Below, piece after piece: positions 41,801 through 51,029 of a stretch of DNA of 64,000 nt. The notes beneath the pieces were generated by a model. It was not told the origin of the DNA, ran no database searches, and saw only the letters and a list, made by a program, of their open reading frames with translations. How positions within the stretch are numbered: the stretch's first letter is position 1; the number at the start of each line of letters is the position of its first letter. Position numbers and translations under genes: made by a program. Origin of the DNA: Chamaelirium japonicum (taxonomy: Eukaryota; Streptophyta; Magnoliopsida; Liliales; Melanthiaceae). The stretch is from positions 103,810,843 to 103,874,842 of the forward strand of contig OX393550.1 of NCBI GenBank assembly GCA_947650365.1, given 5' to 3'.

Positions 41801-41878
41801 GATAACTTGCCGTGAAGATCCTTCGTCAGTAAGGATACGCTCGCCAAGTTTCAACATGCGACAAGAGCCGTCGGCCAC
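38848..41878 (-). pseudogene. Antisense ORF of Tat element (plant-mobile-domain-like)
   Basis: On the minus strand one frame runs from the ATG at 41878 to 39907. It continues after an 85-bp GT-AG intron (39822-39906, donor GTATATC, acceptor TTTTGGCAG) to the stop at 38848, for 982 codons in all. Two in-frame stops break it: TAA at 41213-41215 and TAG at 40472-40474. The N-terminal half (ITLRDVHVISGCPKV; then AYWSAGLVLFLCRF, RPGTFLAAARMVNGE) resembles the plant mobile domain found in transposon-related proteins. Next is a polar, Ser/Glu-rich linker, and last an Ala/Glu/Arg-rich coiled coil (about 38850-39180). Antisense extra ORFs are known in Tat elements; their role is unsettled. Assignment to the mobile-domain family is by eye and moderate. 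Confidence 0.65.
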
Positions 41879-42104
41879 GCCATCCTCACAAACTCGCTCG
41901 TGCGTCGAAAGCTAAAGTACTGACAGTCTGGCCTCCTGTCTCGAAGCTCGGTGGTTGAAGACTTGCGCGTAAGGGAAACGAAGATGCGTACTCCCGTGGG
42001 AGACCGCATCGACGATCCAACCGGAACTCGGAAAACTCTCGTAACGACGAGACCTGGAAAAGAAAGGAGACAAAGCCCAAGTCAGATAGCAAGAGAAACA
42101 CAAA

Positions 42105-42266
42105 GGGAGCCTCGGCTAAAAATCCGCAGGTCCCAAATGCTAGAACAAAGAAACGAGGGGGAGCCTCGGCTAAAAAGCCGCAGGTCCCAAATGCCAGAAC
42201 AAAGAAACAAGGGGGAGCCTCGGCTAAAAAGCTGCAGGTCCCAAATGCCAAAACGAAGAAAACAGG
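42105..42266. repeat. 54-bp tandem repeat x3
   Basis: Units begin at 42105, 42159 and 42213, each with GGGAGCCTCGGCTAAAAA and GCAGGTCCCAAATGC. A shorter related unit with GGCAAAAAGG follows at about 42270-42345. It lies between the antisense ORF start and the GC-rich block. Confidence 0.9.
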
Positions 42267-42375
42267 GGTGGGCCTAGGCAAAAAGGGCGCCGACCCCTCG
42301 AGCAAATAAAGAGAAATAGAGGGGGGTCACGGCAAAAAAGCCGCGACCCTCTCTTTCTCTCTCCTGTTAAAACCC

Positions 42376-43030
42376 ACGGGGGGGGGGGGGGGGGGAGGGG
42401 GGGGGCCGTGGTCCTCGGCCAACCCGGCCACCGGCACCCTGCCGTGCCCACGCCGCACCGGCCGCCGGCCACGCTGCCGCTCCCGCTGCTGCGCCGGCCC
42501 CCGCGCGCACGACCGCGCTGCCCCGGCCGCCGGCCACCCTGCCTCTGCCGCTGCCGCTGCTGGACCGGCCCCCGCGCGCACGACCACGCCACCGTCGCTG
42601 CTGCTGCTGCGCCGGCCCACCGCGCCCCGCGCACACTCCGCTGCCGCTGCCGCGCTGGCCCCCGCGCACGCGACCACGCCACCACCGGCCACCGCGCCGC
42701 CGCGCGCCGCTGCTGCATCGGCCCCCGCACGCCCGCACGCCGCTGCTGCACCGGCCCCCGCGCCGCGCGCCGCTGCTGCACCGGCCCCTGCGCCCCGCTC
42801 CCTCCGGCCCGCAGCCCCGTCGCGCCCCGCCTCCAGCCGCACCCTGCCGCTGCCGCGCCCACGCCCGCGCGCCGGCCGCACCTAGCAGCCCCCGGCCGCG
42901 CCCCTCCTCCAGCCCGCGCGCCGGCCGCACCATGCAGCCCCCGGCCGCGTCCCGTCTCCGGCTCGCACGCCGGCCGCACCCCGCAGCCCCCGGCCAAACC
43001 TTCTCCGGCCTGCGCCCTCCCACAACCCAC
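42376..43030. repeat. Extreme GC-rich low-complexity block
   Basis: Starts with a long G run (42376-42404) and continues as CCGCTGCTGCACCGGCCCC-type imperfect repeats of about 30-50 bp. Open frames here on both strands encode only Ala/Arg/Gly/Pro-rich sequence and are treated as compositional. Confidence 0.8.
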
Positions 43031-43084
43031 CATGCGAAGAAGAAGAAGAAGAAGGAGGAGGAGGATCACCTCGCCGGCAGCCCT

Positions 43085-43230
43085 CCGCCCTCCACGGGCC
43101 GGCGGTCTCCTCTTCTTCGCGAACCCCATGGCGTGACCACCTTCATCTTCCGCGGCATCGTCGCGAAGCAAGAAACCCTAGCAGAGCTTTCGTCTCCAAG
43201 CCGCCGAGAATCGCTGATAATGAAGAGAAA
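43085..43230 (-). promoter_or_regulatory. Candidate 5' leader of antisense transcript
   Basis: On the minus strand, CTGCTAGGGTTTCTTGCTTC (about 43167-43186) resembles the leader of many plant genes (AGGGTTT box) and is followed by ATG codons. It lies upstream of the antisense ORF across the GC-rich block. No TATA box is evident. Speculative. Confidence 0.3.
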
Positions 43231-43317
43231 CGAAAAACGGGGGTCCTTTTAAAGACCTAATCCCACACGAATACGCCACTCAAGTCCAAGCGCTACGCGT
43301 TTCCCGCGGGCGCACTC

Positions 43318-43334
43318 GAACTTGAGGGGGCACT
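43318..43334 (+). other. Polypurine tract of Tat element
   Basis: GAACTTGAGGGGGCACT directly before the 3' LTR start TGTGGG; the purine core is GAGGGGG. Confidence 0.75.
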
Positions 43335-45418
43335 TGTGGGCATCGAAATTAGCCCACGGGTCGAACCCGATTTGTACATGAAAAATAGGCCCGCACCCAA
43401 CGGTCTTCGGGTCGAACCCGATTCGCACATACAACTTGGTCCCGCACACAGCGGCCCACATACGGAAACCCGACCCACACACAACGGCCCACATGCGCAA
43501 CTCGGCCCATACACAACGGCCCGCATGCGAAATTGGGCCCGCACACAAATGGCCCGCATGCACACTCGGCCCGCATGCAAACTCAACCCGCGCGCCATGG
43601 CCCAACTCGAAGCAAACGGGTCCCACCGGACCCGTGACTCGAACACAAAGAGAGGGGCCCACCGGCCCCCCCTTCTTGAAAACCGTGCCCCCCTCCCCAT
43701 GGGGAGGTGGGGCCGGCCATAAAGGAAAAGAAAAAGAAAAAGAAAAGAAAAAGAAAAGAAAAAAAAAAGAGAAATCAAAACCGCCTCGATGCGGGGGGAG
43801 GTGGCGTGGACGTCTACGCAGCCATAGATCCGCGACGATCCCTCGATCCAACGGACAAGATGACGTTGTGTCGCCATCCGATCCAAAAGTGCAACAAAAA
43901 TAACAACTCGATCTTTAAAGATCGAGTCACATCTAGCCCATAACCACCCCAACTAAAAAGGAGGGGATCGGGTTTGTTTCCTTGGATAAAGGAACAATAT
44001 CTTGATGGTTATGGGGGGAGATATCGGATGAAACAAAAAGATTTCAGATTTATCTCCCCCAACCGCTCCCCTTTGCCTATAAATAGAGGGGGTGGGGGAA
44101 GGCACAAAGGGTCCGAAAGCCGAAGACGAAAGAGCTCCGCAAGAGAAGCTCCAACGCTCGACGACCGAAGGCTTCACGAGGCACGGCAAGCACGTCCTAC
44201 GGGAATCCTTGGCCCTTCAAGTCCTCATCAACGTGAAGACCTTGCACTCGAAGGTCAAAGCTTCGACTCCTCGCACGAAGAAGAAAGCGTGGAGAAGAAG
44301 ACCCGGAGTCGTCATCACCCGATTGCTCCAACGATCTTCATCAGCTCCGAAGACGCCATAAGCAAAGGCCGGAGAAGAAGATCGAAGCCGACAACACCCG
44401 TCGTCTTCAATCAAGGCATCGACTCCTCACACGAAGAAGAAAGCCGGGAGAAGAAGGCCTGAAGTCGGTGCTACCCCTGCTGTCTTCGTCAACGAAAGCC
44501 GACGCTACAACCGTCGCACGGAAGCCGGTGCTACCCCTGCCGTCTTCGTCAACAAAAGTCGACGCTACAACCGTCGCACGAAGATCGGTGCTACCCCCGC
44601 CGTCTTCGTCAACAAAAGTCGACGCTACAACCGTCGCACGGAGATCGGTGCTACCCCCGCTGTCTTTATCAACAAAAGTCGACGCTACAACTGTCGCACG
44701 AAGATCGGTGCTACCCCTGCCGAAAAGCCAAGACCGACGCCACAATCGTCGAGGAAGCCGGAAGAATAAAGAAGCCTTGAAGAAGCATCGCCGTTCGAGA
44801 AGAAGATCGAGTCAAAGCCAAAGTCAAAGCCAACGCCAGAAGCCAAAGCAGACGCATCGGTAAAGCCCGCGCTAAAGCAACGCACGTGCCAAAGCCAAGC
44901 AACTACGACGGTCACGAGCAAAGCATCGCACGTTCTAGCCGATACGACGCGAAGTCCGGAAGAACTAAAGCATTGCAAGTCTCTACCCGCCTACGTTCAA
45001 GCGCAAGCGCCAAAGCAAAGCAAACGCCAGAGCCACGCCAAAGCCGAAAGCTAAAGCCAAAGCTGACGCCAAAAACACGATCGACGCCGCGAACCGACGA
45101 TCAAGGACGCCGAGGTCGAGCAAGGATCGAGGAAGACACGAAGACCGAGGAACGAAGCCCAAAGCCTCCCTAGCCGAGAAAGCGCGAAGCACGGACGGGA
45201 CAAAATCAACGGCAGAAACTCCTTAGCCTCTCAAGAAACCCTCACCCTGTAAAGACCTCTGTCCTGGGCAACCCCTTCAGAGCTCTCGCACGAATACCAC
45301 GTGGAGACGCGGATCAAAGGGACCCTCTAGAGGATCTCTCCCACAATCTCCTGATCAAAAATTTGTAATCTCGTGTGATCCGCAATAAAGACGACCCGGA
45401 TCTTTTTCCGCGCTCACA
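43335..45418 (+). repeat. Tat 3' LTR
   Basis: 2084 bp, very close to the 5' LTR. The TATA box is at about 44078, and 60-bp units start at 44467, 44527, 44587, 44647 and 44707. Differences are scattered substitutions and A-tract length. Followed by AATAC. Confidence 0.94.
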
Positions 45419-45694
45419 AATACATCCAAGGAAGATCATGTGTTACGGCTACTTAGTGATATTGTCAATGGTGAGAATCCTAAAAGAGCAGTTATGATGG
45501 GCCTGGCCTGATGCAGCCCTGGGTTCATAAGTGCCGATATCGTCCGCATTACATGGCATATTATTTTATTTTATTTTCTGTTAAGTATATCATGCACAAG
45601 TGTTATCGCATCATACTTGCACTATATTGTATCATTGTTTGTAGATAATGAATAAAAAAAAACAATACAGAGTAAGGGCATGAGTTGTCCTTTA

Positions 45695-45945
45695 GGGTCT
45701 CTTTGGTTGGAGGGAGTTGGAACCGGCGTGTTCCAACTCACGCGTGGGGGTACAAACGGAATGAGTTGGAACTCCACCTGAAAACCATGGGGTACAAACT
45801 CACGTGTTTTCTATACAATCGAAACCCATGGAGGAGTTGAAACTCATCTGGTCAGGAGCCTCCGTACGGAACCAAACAGCCGCAAGCTTGGAACACACAT
45901 GAGTTGGAGCACGCCTGTTCCAACACCCTCCAACCAAACAGACCC
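45695..45945. mobile_element. Tourist-like MITE, copy B
   Basis: 251 bp, with ends GGGTCTCTTTGGTTGGAGGG and its inverse, flanked by TTA on each side. Orthologous to 21818-22068 within the segmental duplication. Confidence 0.85.
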
Positions 45946-46269
45946 TTATGAGAATACATCCAAGGAAGATCATGTGTTACGGCTACTTGGCGATATTGTC
46001 AATGGTGAGAATCCTGAAAAGCAGTTATGATGCGTCTGATGCAGTCCTGGGGTGTGGGACCCTCCATAAGTGTCGACAACGTCCGTATTACATGCCATAT
46101 TATTTTATTCCATCACTTTCACTTATATCGAAAGTATAATTATCGCTATTTCTAGCAATAAGAAAAACATACATAAGACATGCATTCATAAACCATTTAT
46201 CTTAGCACTGTCAAAGTCAGATTGACAAATGTTTAGCAAGCTCTCCACACATAATAAACAAATTTTAAA

Positions 46270-46932
46270 GGGAAATTTTATTCGTACCCCAAAAGTCTGT
46301 AATTAGCTCCCCTATCCCTACCGTTTCTCAATATCTTACTCAACAATCCTTTAATACCAATAATGCCCTTTTCTTTTGTACCCCAAACCCCGCAGCCTTA
46401 ACTCAAGGTCTTTTGTACCCCCAACCCAACCTAACCCAACCCAGCCCAAGGTCACTTTGAACTTCCTTAGCCCAAGCCCAACCCGTCAGGTTGGCCGGGT
46501 TGATCGAGTTGTGCGGGGTGGGTTGACCGGCTTCAATATGGTAGAGGAGAAATAATTTGGGTTGGGCTCGGGTTAGCCCGTCCAAATTCGGGTTGGGTTC
46601 GATCGGGTTGGACTCGGGTCGGGTTCAGGTTGGCCCGCCCAAGTTGTAGCCCTACTTTTGCCTTCAAGTACCAGCCAACTGCATGGGGTTTATTTAAGAG
46701 TGGGGTGCATTCAAGAGTGCATATAATTGAGATATATTTAACGGGGTATGTGTTTGATTGTGGTATAATCAAATTGGGGCGGGCCATTTAACTGGGGTGT
46801 TGAAGTTGGGGTGTAAGGGACAAGGGTATTTTTGGGATAGGAATGGGGTATGAAAAAAAATAATGGGGTGTGTTCAAGTTTGTTGGAAATGGGGGCTAAT
46901 TACATATTTATGGGGTATGAATAAAATTTCCC
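46270..46932. mobile_element. MITE with 8-bp TSD, private to copy B
   Basis: A 663-bp element with ends GGGAAATTTTATTCGTACCC and, reverse-complemented, GGGAAATTTTATTCATACCC. Flanked by ATTTTAAA (46262-46269 and 46933-46940). Copy A has the intact site (about 23468). Interior contains GGGTTGGGCTCGGGTT-like repeats. hAT-like by duplication length, though a mutated 9-bp duplication is also possible. Confidence 0.8.
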
Positions 46933-47222
46933 ATTTTAAAAGGGTTATTTTGACTTTGCCCCTAAACTTTGCCTTGAATTAGACTATACCCTCCATATTT
47001 TCATTAATTAGACTTTACCCCCCAAAACTAACTTTTCCGTCAGCTCGCCATCTAAGAGAGATTTTTCACTGTTTTCTAAATTAGTCTTTGCCCCCCACCA
47101 GCTGTTAACCCGTTTCAATTACCCAATTTTACCCTTGGGGGGCAAAGACTAATTAATGAAATGCCTATCTTTACCCCCCGCCCCACCAATTCTATCGATG
47201 CCCTAGGCCCACAATTTCTTTT

Positions 47223-47238
47223 CCTCTCTCTCTCTCTC

Positions 47239-47272
<34 letters not shown>
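47223..47272. repeat. (CT)n microsatellite, copy B
   Basis: CT tract with a TTCC interruption; counterpart of 23750-23816. Confidence 0.92.
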
Positions 47273-47274
<2 letters not shown>

Positions 47275-47303
47275 ACATCGGAGAGGGCTTAAGCCAATAG
47301 TTC

Positions 47304-47641
47304 TGTTACGAACCTGACCGTTTTTCCAAAAGCTCCAAAGCTGTTGGAGATCGGACTCGATATATAATTATTTAGGCACATAACATACCACCACGCGTCC
47401 ACGGGCGACATCCTCATTGGCCCACTCTATAAATACTGGCCCGATGGTAGCCCTTTTCCTTTTTGACGGCTTCCTCTCACCTACCAGTATTTTAATCTAG
47501 CCTACAGGTCGCCCCTTTCGGGATTCGAACCTTGGACGTGGGGCTGGCTCTGATGCCTAATGTTATGAACCTGATCGTTTTTTTTCCAAAAGCTTCGAAG
47601 CTATTGGAGATCGGACTCGATAACTATTTAGGCACATAACA
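47304..47641 (-). mobile_element. Very small TRIM retroelement
   Basis: A 338-bp element with LTRs at 47304-47385 (82 bp) and 47571-47641 (71 bp). Both begin TGTTAYGAACCTGA and end TTTAGGCACATAACA. The internal 185 bp has, on the minus strand, GGCATCAGAGCCAGCCCC right next to the LTR, matching the initiator-Met tRNA primer site pattern and setting the orientation. Flanks AGTTC and GTTTC are an imperfect 5-bp duplication. No coding capacity, as usual for TRIMs. Confidence 0.75.
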
Positions 47642-48130
47642 GTTTCATCATCCTCCTCCCCATCATTGGCCACCTCCACCTACTCAAGCCCCCTCTTCGG
47701 AGATCGATGCCGGAAAAAGGTAAGGTTTGAGAAGGTAAGTAATGAAAGTAGTTATCCCTTTCGGATGTGTGTGGTGTTGTGACTTCTGAGCATTAAACAT
47801 GCATCTTCTTTGTTATACTGTCGAATCAATAACTAAAGTTATAGTAATGATGAACCTTGAATGATGAAGTACCTGATGTACTTGGATGAATCAAAAATAA
47901 AAAAGATATGTTTTCCTCTAAAGCTGCTTATAGACAATTATTTCTCCAAAATTATAGTGCTTCAATTTCACCCATAAACACCTTTAACGACTGAAAATTA
48001 TTTTGAAAATTCCCTAATTTAATTCCAAGAATACATATCTTTCTTTGGAGTGCTTCATAATGCCATCCCAACCAAATAGAATCTCTCAAAACATCTCCCT
48101 CATATGAGCCCAGAGTTTTATTTCTATTTC
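47642..48130. other. No gene seen
   Basis: AT-rich intergenic sequence without recognisable coding sequence or repeat ends. Confidence 0.45.
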
Positions 48131-48269
48131 TTTCTTTTTTATTTTTTTTGAAATCGGCGGGTGTCTTGAAACCTTTTTGGGCAATGGCCCACTTCAGGCT
48201 CAGACTAATCCCTCTAGGAGTGAAGCCCGACCCCTCGGCAATTCCCACTTCACTCCTGGGGAAATCGAG
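48131..48269 (-). mobile_element. Truncated SINE
   Basis: Matches the 3' part of the SINE at 15186-15390 on the minus strand (GGCGGGTGTCTTGAAACC, CTCGGCAATTCCCACTTC on the plus strand) with a T-rich tail side at 48131-48149. The tRNA-like head is missing. Confidence 0.65.
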
Positions 48270-48274
48270 ATCCC

Positions 48275-49550
48275 CGCCTTGATGAAGACATTGGAGATGG
48301 TAAATTGACAAAAGATATCTATGCAGAGGAAGGATATCATAGTAGTGGCTTTCGCCCCCTTTCCGTTCTTAGGGTTAGAGTTTTCGCTAGCAGAGTCTCG
48401 GCCTCCCCGGCCGCCGTCGGTAGTTCCGGGGAGGCCGGATTGTGGATCCGAGCTTCGGTAGGGGTGAGGTCTCCCCCCCTTCAACCCCTCTGTAGATAGG
48501 GCTTCTCCTGATGCTGGTTTTTGGTGTTCAACTCGACGGCGTCAAGGCGGCGTGTCCCCCGGGTCGGGTGTCATCCTTAGCTCAACTTTGAGGCCGGATC
48601 TTCAATCGGGTACGGCGGGGAGGTCGAATCTGGCCTCGACGATGATGTTCCGCCAGTGGGTTTCCAGTTCGCCCCCGTTGGACGGTGATGGTGCCTGGCA
48701 GTGTAGCAGAGGCGGCAGTTTTGACGGTGGTGGGGCGGCTTGTCTTCGATTCCACCACTTCAGCCGGCGGAGGGCATAATCTAGAGGTGATGATCCTCCT
48801 CTTTTGGGTTTTCTTTTGGTTTTGTTTTCTGATATCTAGGTGTAGATATCTGGTTTCCTCCGCCGGTGTGCGGTTTTCTCCTTCCCCCTCGCCACTGGTG
48901 GCGCTTCATGGGTTGTGCCCTTGTTTTTTCGCCGGTGATCGGTTTTTCATCTGCTTCTGCGACTTGGTGTAGTCGTCGTCTACTGCGCTGGCATGTGGCG
49001 CCTCCCGGAGGTTCGTTTGTGACCTCCCCTTTGCATAACAATACAAAAAAAAAAGAGGATATCATAGTAGCCATTCCCTTGAGGGTGAGGAGGGATTTGG
49101 CGAGTTTGAAGAGTTTGTGAAAGAATCTGAGTGTGTTTTCATGGAAAAAGATGCAGAGAATTCATTTGCAAATGTTGACAATAGCATGGAAATTCAAGTT
49201 GGGATGGAGTGGCCTACAATTGATGAATGCAGGGAGTGCTTAAGGACCTATGCGGTTGTGAAGAAATTATTTTACAGACAGGTAAAGAATGAGAGCTACA
49301 GGATCAGATATGCATGCAAAGATCCTGATTGCAAGTGGATGGTATATGTCAGGAGGAGTACAGATGGGCATACAATGCAAGTGAAAGGTCATATTGGGGA
49401 GCATATTTGTAAATATGATGCTGAAGGGAAGAATGCAATGGCAAATGCAAGGTGGGTTGCAGATAGGGCTGAGGCAAGCATCAGAAATCATATGGACTTC
49501 AAACCCAAAGACATTCAGAGTGAGATTTGGAAGAGATTTGAGTTGAAGGT
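48275..49550 (+). pseudogene. MuDR-type transposase N-terminal relic
   Basis: One acidic reading frame at 48275-48345 continues at 49071 if the retroposon 48346-49056 and one copy of its 14-bp duplication are disregarded, then stays open to 49550. It contains the N-terminal DNA-binding domain of plant MuDR-like transposases (GMEWPTIDECRECLRTYAV; then CKDPDCKWMVYVRRS; later GEHICKYDAEGKN). The MULE catalytic domain is lost where a copia LTR begins at 49551. The SINE fragment lies directly upstream. Intact relatives are far longer (600 residues or more). Confidence 0.75.
48346..49056 (+). mobile_element. Short poly-A retroposon, copy 2
   Basis: A 711-bp insertion flanked by the 14-bp duplication GGATATCATAGTAG (48332-48345 and 49057-49070), ending in a poly-A tract (49045-49054). 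The last 60 bp (GCATGTGGCGCCTCC, GTTTGTGACCTCC, AACAATAC) match copy 1 (9480-10258). The body is GC-rich with CGGCGG-type motifs and no reverse transcriptase. Confidence 0.85.
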
Positions 49551-49680
49551 TGTTAATGTATATTGTAGGTTATACATATGAGTTAGGTGTACATGACTCA
49601 TTCCCTACACATATATGTGACTATATATTCGTGGCTATTGCTCTAATAAGAATAGTACGTCATTCTCCCAAACTCTAGTC

Positions 49681-49723
<43 letters not shown>

Positions 49724-49740
49724 CTATGGTTGTTGTAACA
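49551..49740 (+). repeat. Copia 1 5' LTR
   Basis: 190 bp from TGTTAATGTATATTG to TTGTTGTAACA, containing a (CT)n tract at 49680-49723. It is followed at 49741 by TGGTATCATAG, a primer-binding site for initiator-Met tRNA. Confidence 0.75.
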
Positions 49741-49849
49741 TGGTATCATAGTGGGTTTAATCCCTTCGCCATCCCCTTCCGCTGCCTTCCTCCTTGGTCC
49801 GGCGACCGTCGGGTTGCACCCTGCGTCTTAGACGGCCCCTCTAGCAGCC

Positions 49850-50420
49850 CGTCGACCTTTTGCTTGCCCTCCTGCAGCTTGTCGATCTTTCGCTGGCCCT
49901 TCCTACAGTCCACCAGCTATCCACTGGCCCTCCTGCAGCCTGCCGGTCTTTCGTCGGCCTCTCCTACAACCCGCCAGCCCTCCGTCGGACCTTCTACAGC
50001 CCACCGCCGACCCTCCTGCAACTCGACGACTATCCACCGACCCCCTTACAGCCCGTCGGCCCTTCTTGCAGCCCGCCGGCTATCTGCCGGCCCTCCTGCA
50101 GCTCGCCAGCCCTTCGTCGGACCTTCTGCAGCTCGCCATCGGCTCTTCTGTAGACCACTGACTTTTTGTCAGCCCCTTGTAGTCCGCTAGCCCTCCGTCG
50201 GATCTTTTGCAGCCCACCGCCGGCCCTTCTGCAGCCCGCCGACTATCCGTTGACCCTCTTGCAGCCCACCGTCGGCTCCTCCTGCATCCCGCCGCTGGCC
50301 CTCCTATAGCCCGTCGACTATCCGTTCGCCCTCCTGCAGCCTGTCGGTCTTCCGTCGGCCCCTCATGCAGCCCGTTGTCGGCCTTCTGTAGTCCGTCGAC
50401 CTTTTCTACAGTCTTGTCCT
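49850..50420 (+). repeat. Degenerate minisatellite in copia leader
   Basis: Some 15-20 imperfect units of about 25-35 bp with CCCTCCTGCAGCCCGCCGG-like sequence between the PBS and gag. Open frames over it encode Pro/Ser/Cys repeats and are not considered genes. Confidence 0.8.
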
Positions 50421-50519
50421 TCTTTCCACCGGCCCGCCCTTGCTTGCCGATTCCTTGCTACCCGCACCACATAGCGCGTCTTACTGCCGACTGATTCTCT
50501 ACATCTTTTGTAGCTTTCG

Positions 50520-50699
50520 ATGTCTTTTTCAGATCAATCGTTGATTGAGACTTCTGTACATACGACCTCTGTACAGTTCTCGACGACACCATTCGAGCAG
50601 ACAATGGACTTTCTTCCTGTCTCGACTGACTTTCCCTTGGTCACGATTGCTGACTGGACTGCGTGGTCTTCTACCGTCCGGAGTGTCTTGGACGGCCAA
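50520..50699 (+). pseudogene. Copia 1 gag, 5' part
   Basis: ATG at 50520 followed by 60 codons including a tryptophan-containing segment (ADWTAWSSTVRSVLDG) typical of the copia gag start. It is cut by the Cassandra composite at GCCAA (50695-50699) and resumes in frame at 56218. Confidence 0.75.
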
Positions 50700-51029
50700 T
50701 GTAACATCCGCCCCAAACACACAAGATATTATCCGCTTTGCCCGTGCTCGCACAAGGACATCCCAGGGTGGTCACCCATCCTAGTAATACTCTTGCCCGA
50801 CCATGCTTAACTACGGAGTTCTTACGAAATCCGTAACGGCGCACGGTTTTAAAATGCGTCTCTTATATTTGGGAGGGGAAATTATATAAGTAGCTCAGGA
50901 TCTCCTTCTCTCCAAGCGATGTGGGGCTAACTCGTGGCCTTGTACACCTCACCGCACCTCAACTCATCCATCTTGGCATCCCAGCCTCAAGAGTCTTGGC
51001 TCTTGGCCTATTGGATCTTGGTCGTCACA
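50700..51029 (-). mobile_element. Cassandra LTR, outer left
   Basis: 330 bp, reverse orientation (TGTAACATCCGCCCC ... GGTCGTCACA). The 5S-like region is at about 50741-50828 on the minus strand. It is joined directly to copia linker sequence on the right. Confidence 0.88.

Larger units (their letters stand above)
28767..45418 (+). mobile_element. Ty3/gypsy Tat-lineage retrotransposon
   Basis: A complete 16,652-bp element. LTRs are at 28767-30856 and 43335-45418 (TGTGGGCATCG ... GCGCTCACA), target duplications AATAC at 28762-28766 and 45419-45423, PBS at 30863-30880 and a purine tract at 43318-43330. The gag-pol order is gag, protease, RT, RNase H, a second (archaeal-type) RNase H, and integrase; two RNase H domains are the hallmark of the Tat lineage. 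A long antisense ORF lies between pol and the 3' LTR, as reported for some Tat elements. The two LTRs look almost identical, so the insertion is young, yet the coding region has stops and is probably non-autonomous. Copy A supplies the empty site at about 21585. Confidence 0.95.

Noticed and set aside
42224..43171. 315-codon minus-strand frame rich in Gly/Ala/Arg
   Set aside because: Explained by the extreme GC content, which removes stop codons in several frames at once.
49726..50494. Pro/Ser/Cys-rich protein gene
   Set aside because: A minisatellite in the copia leader; frames are repetitive and have no domain.
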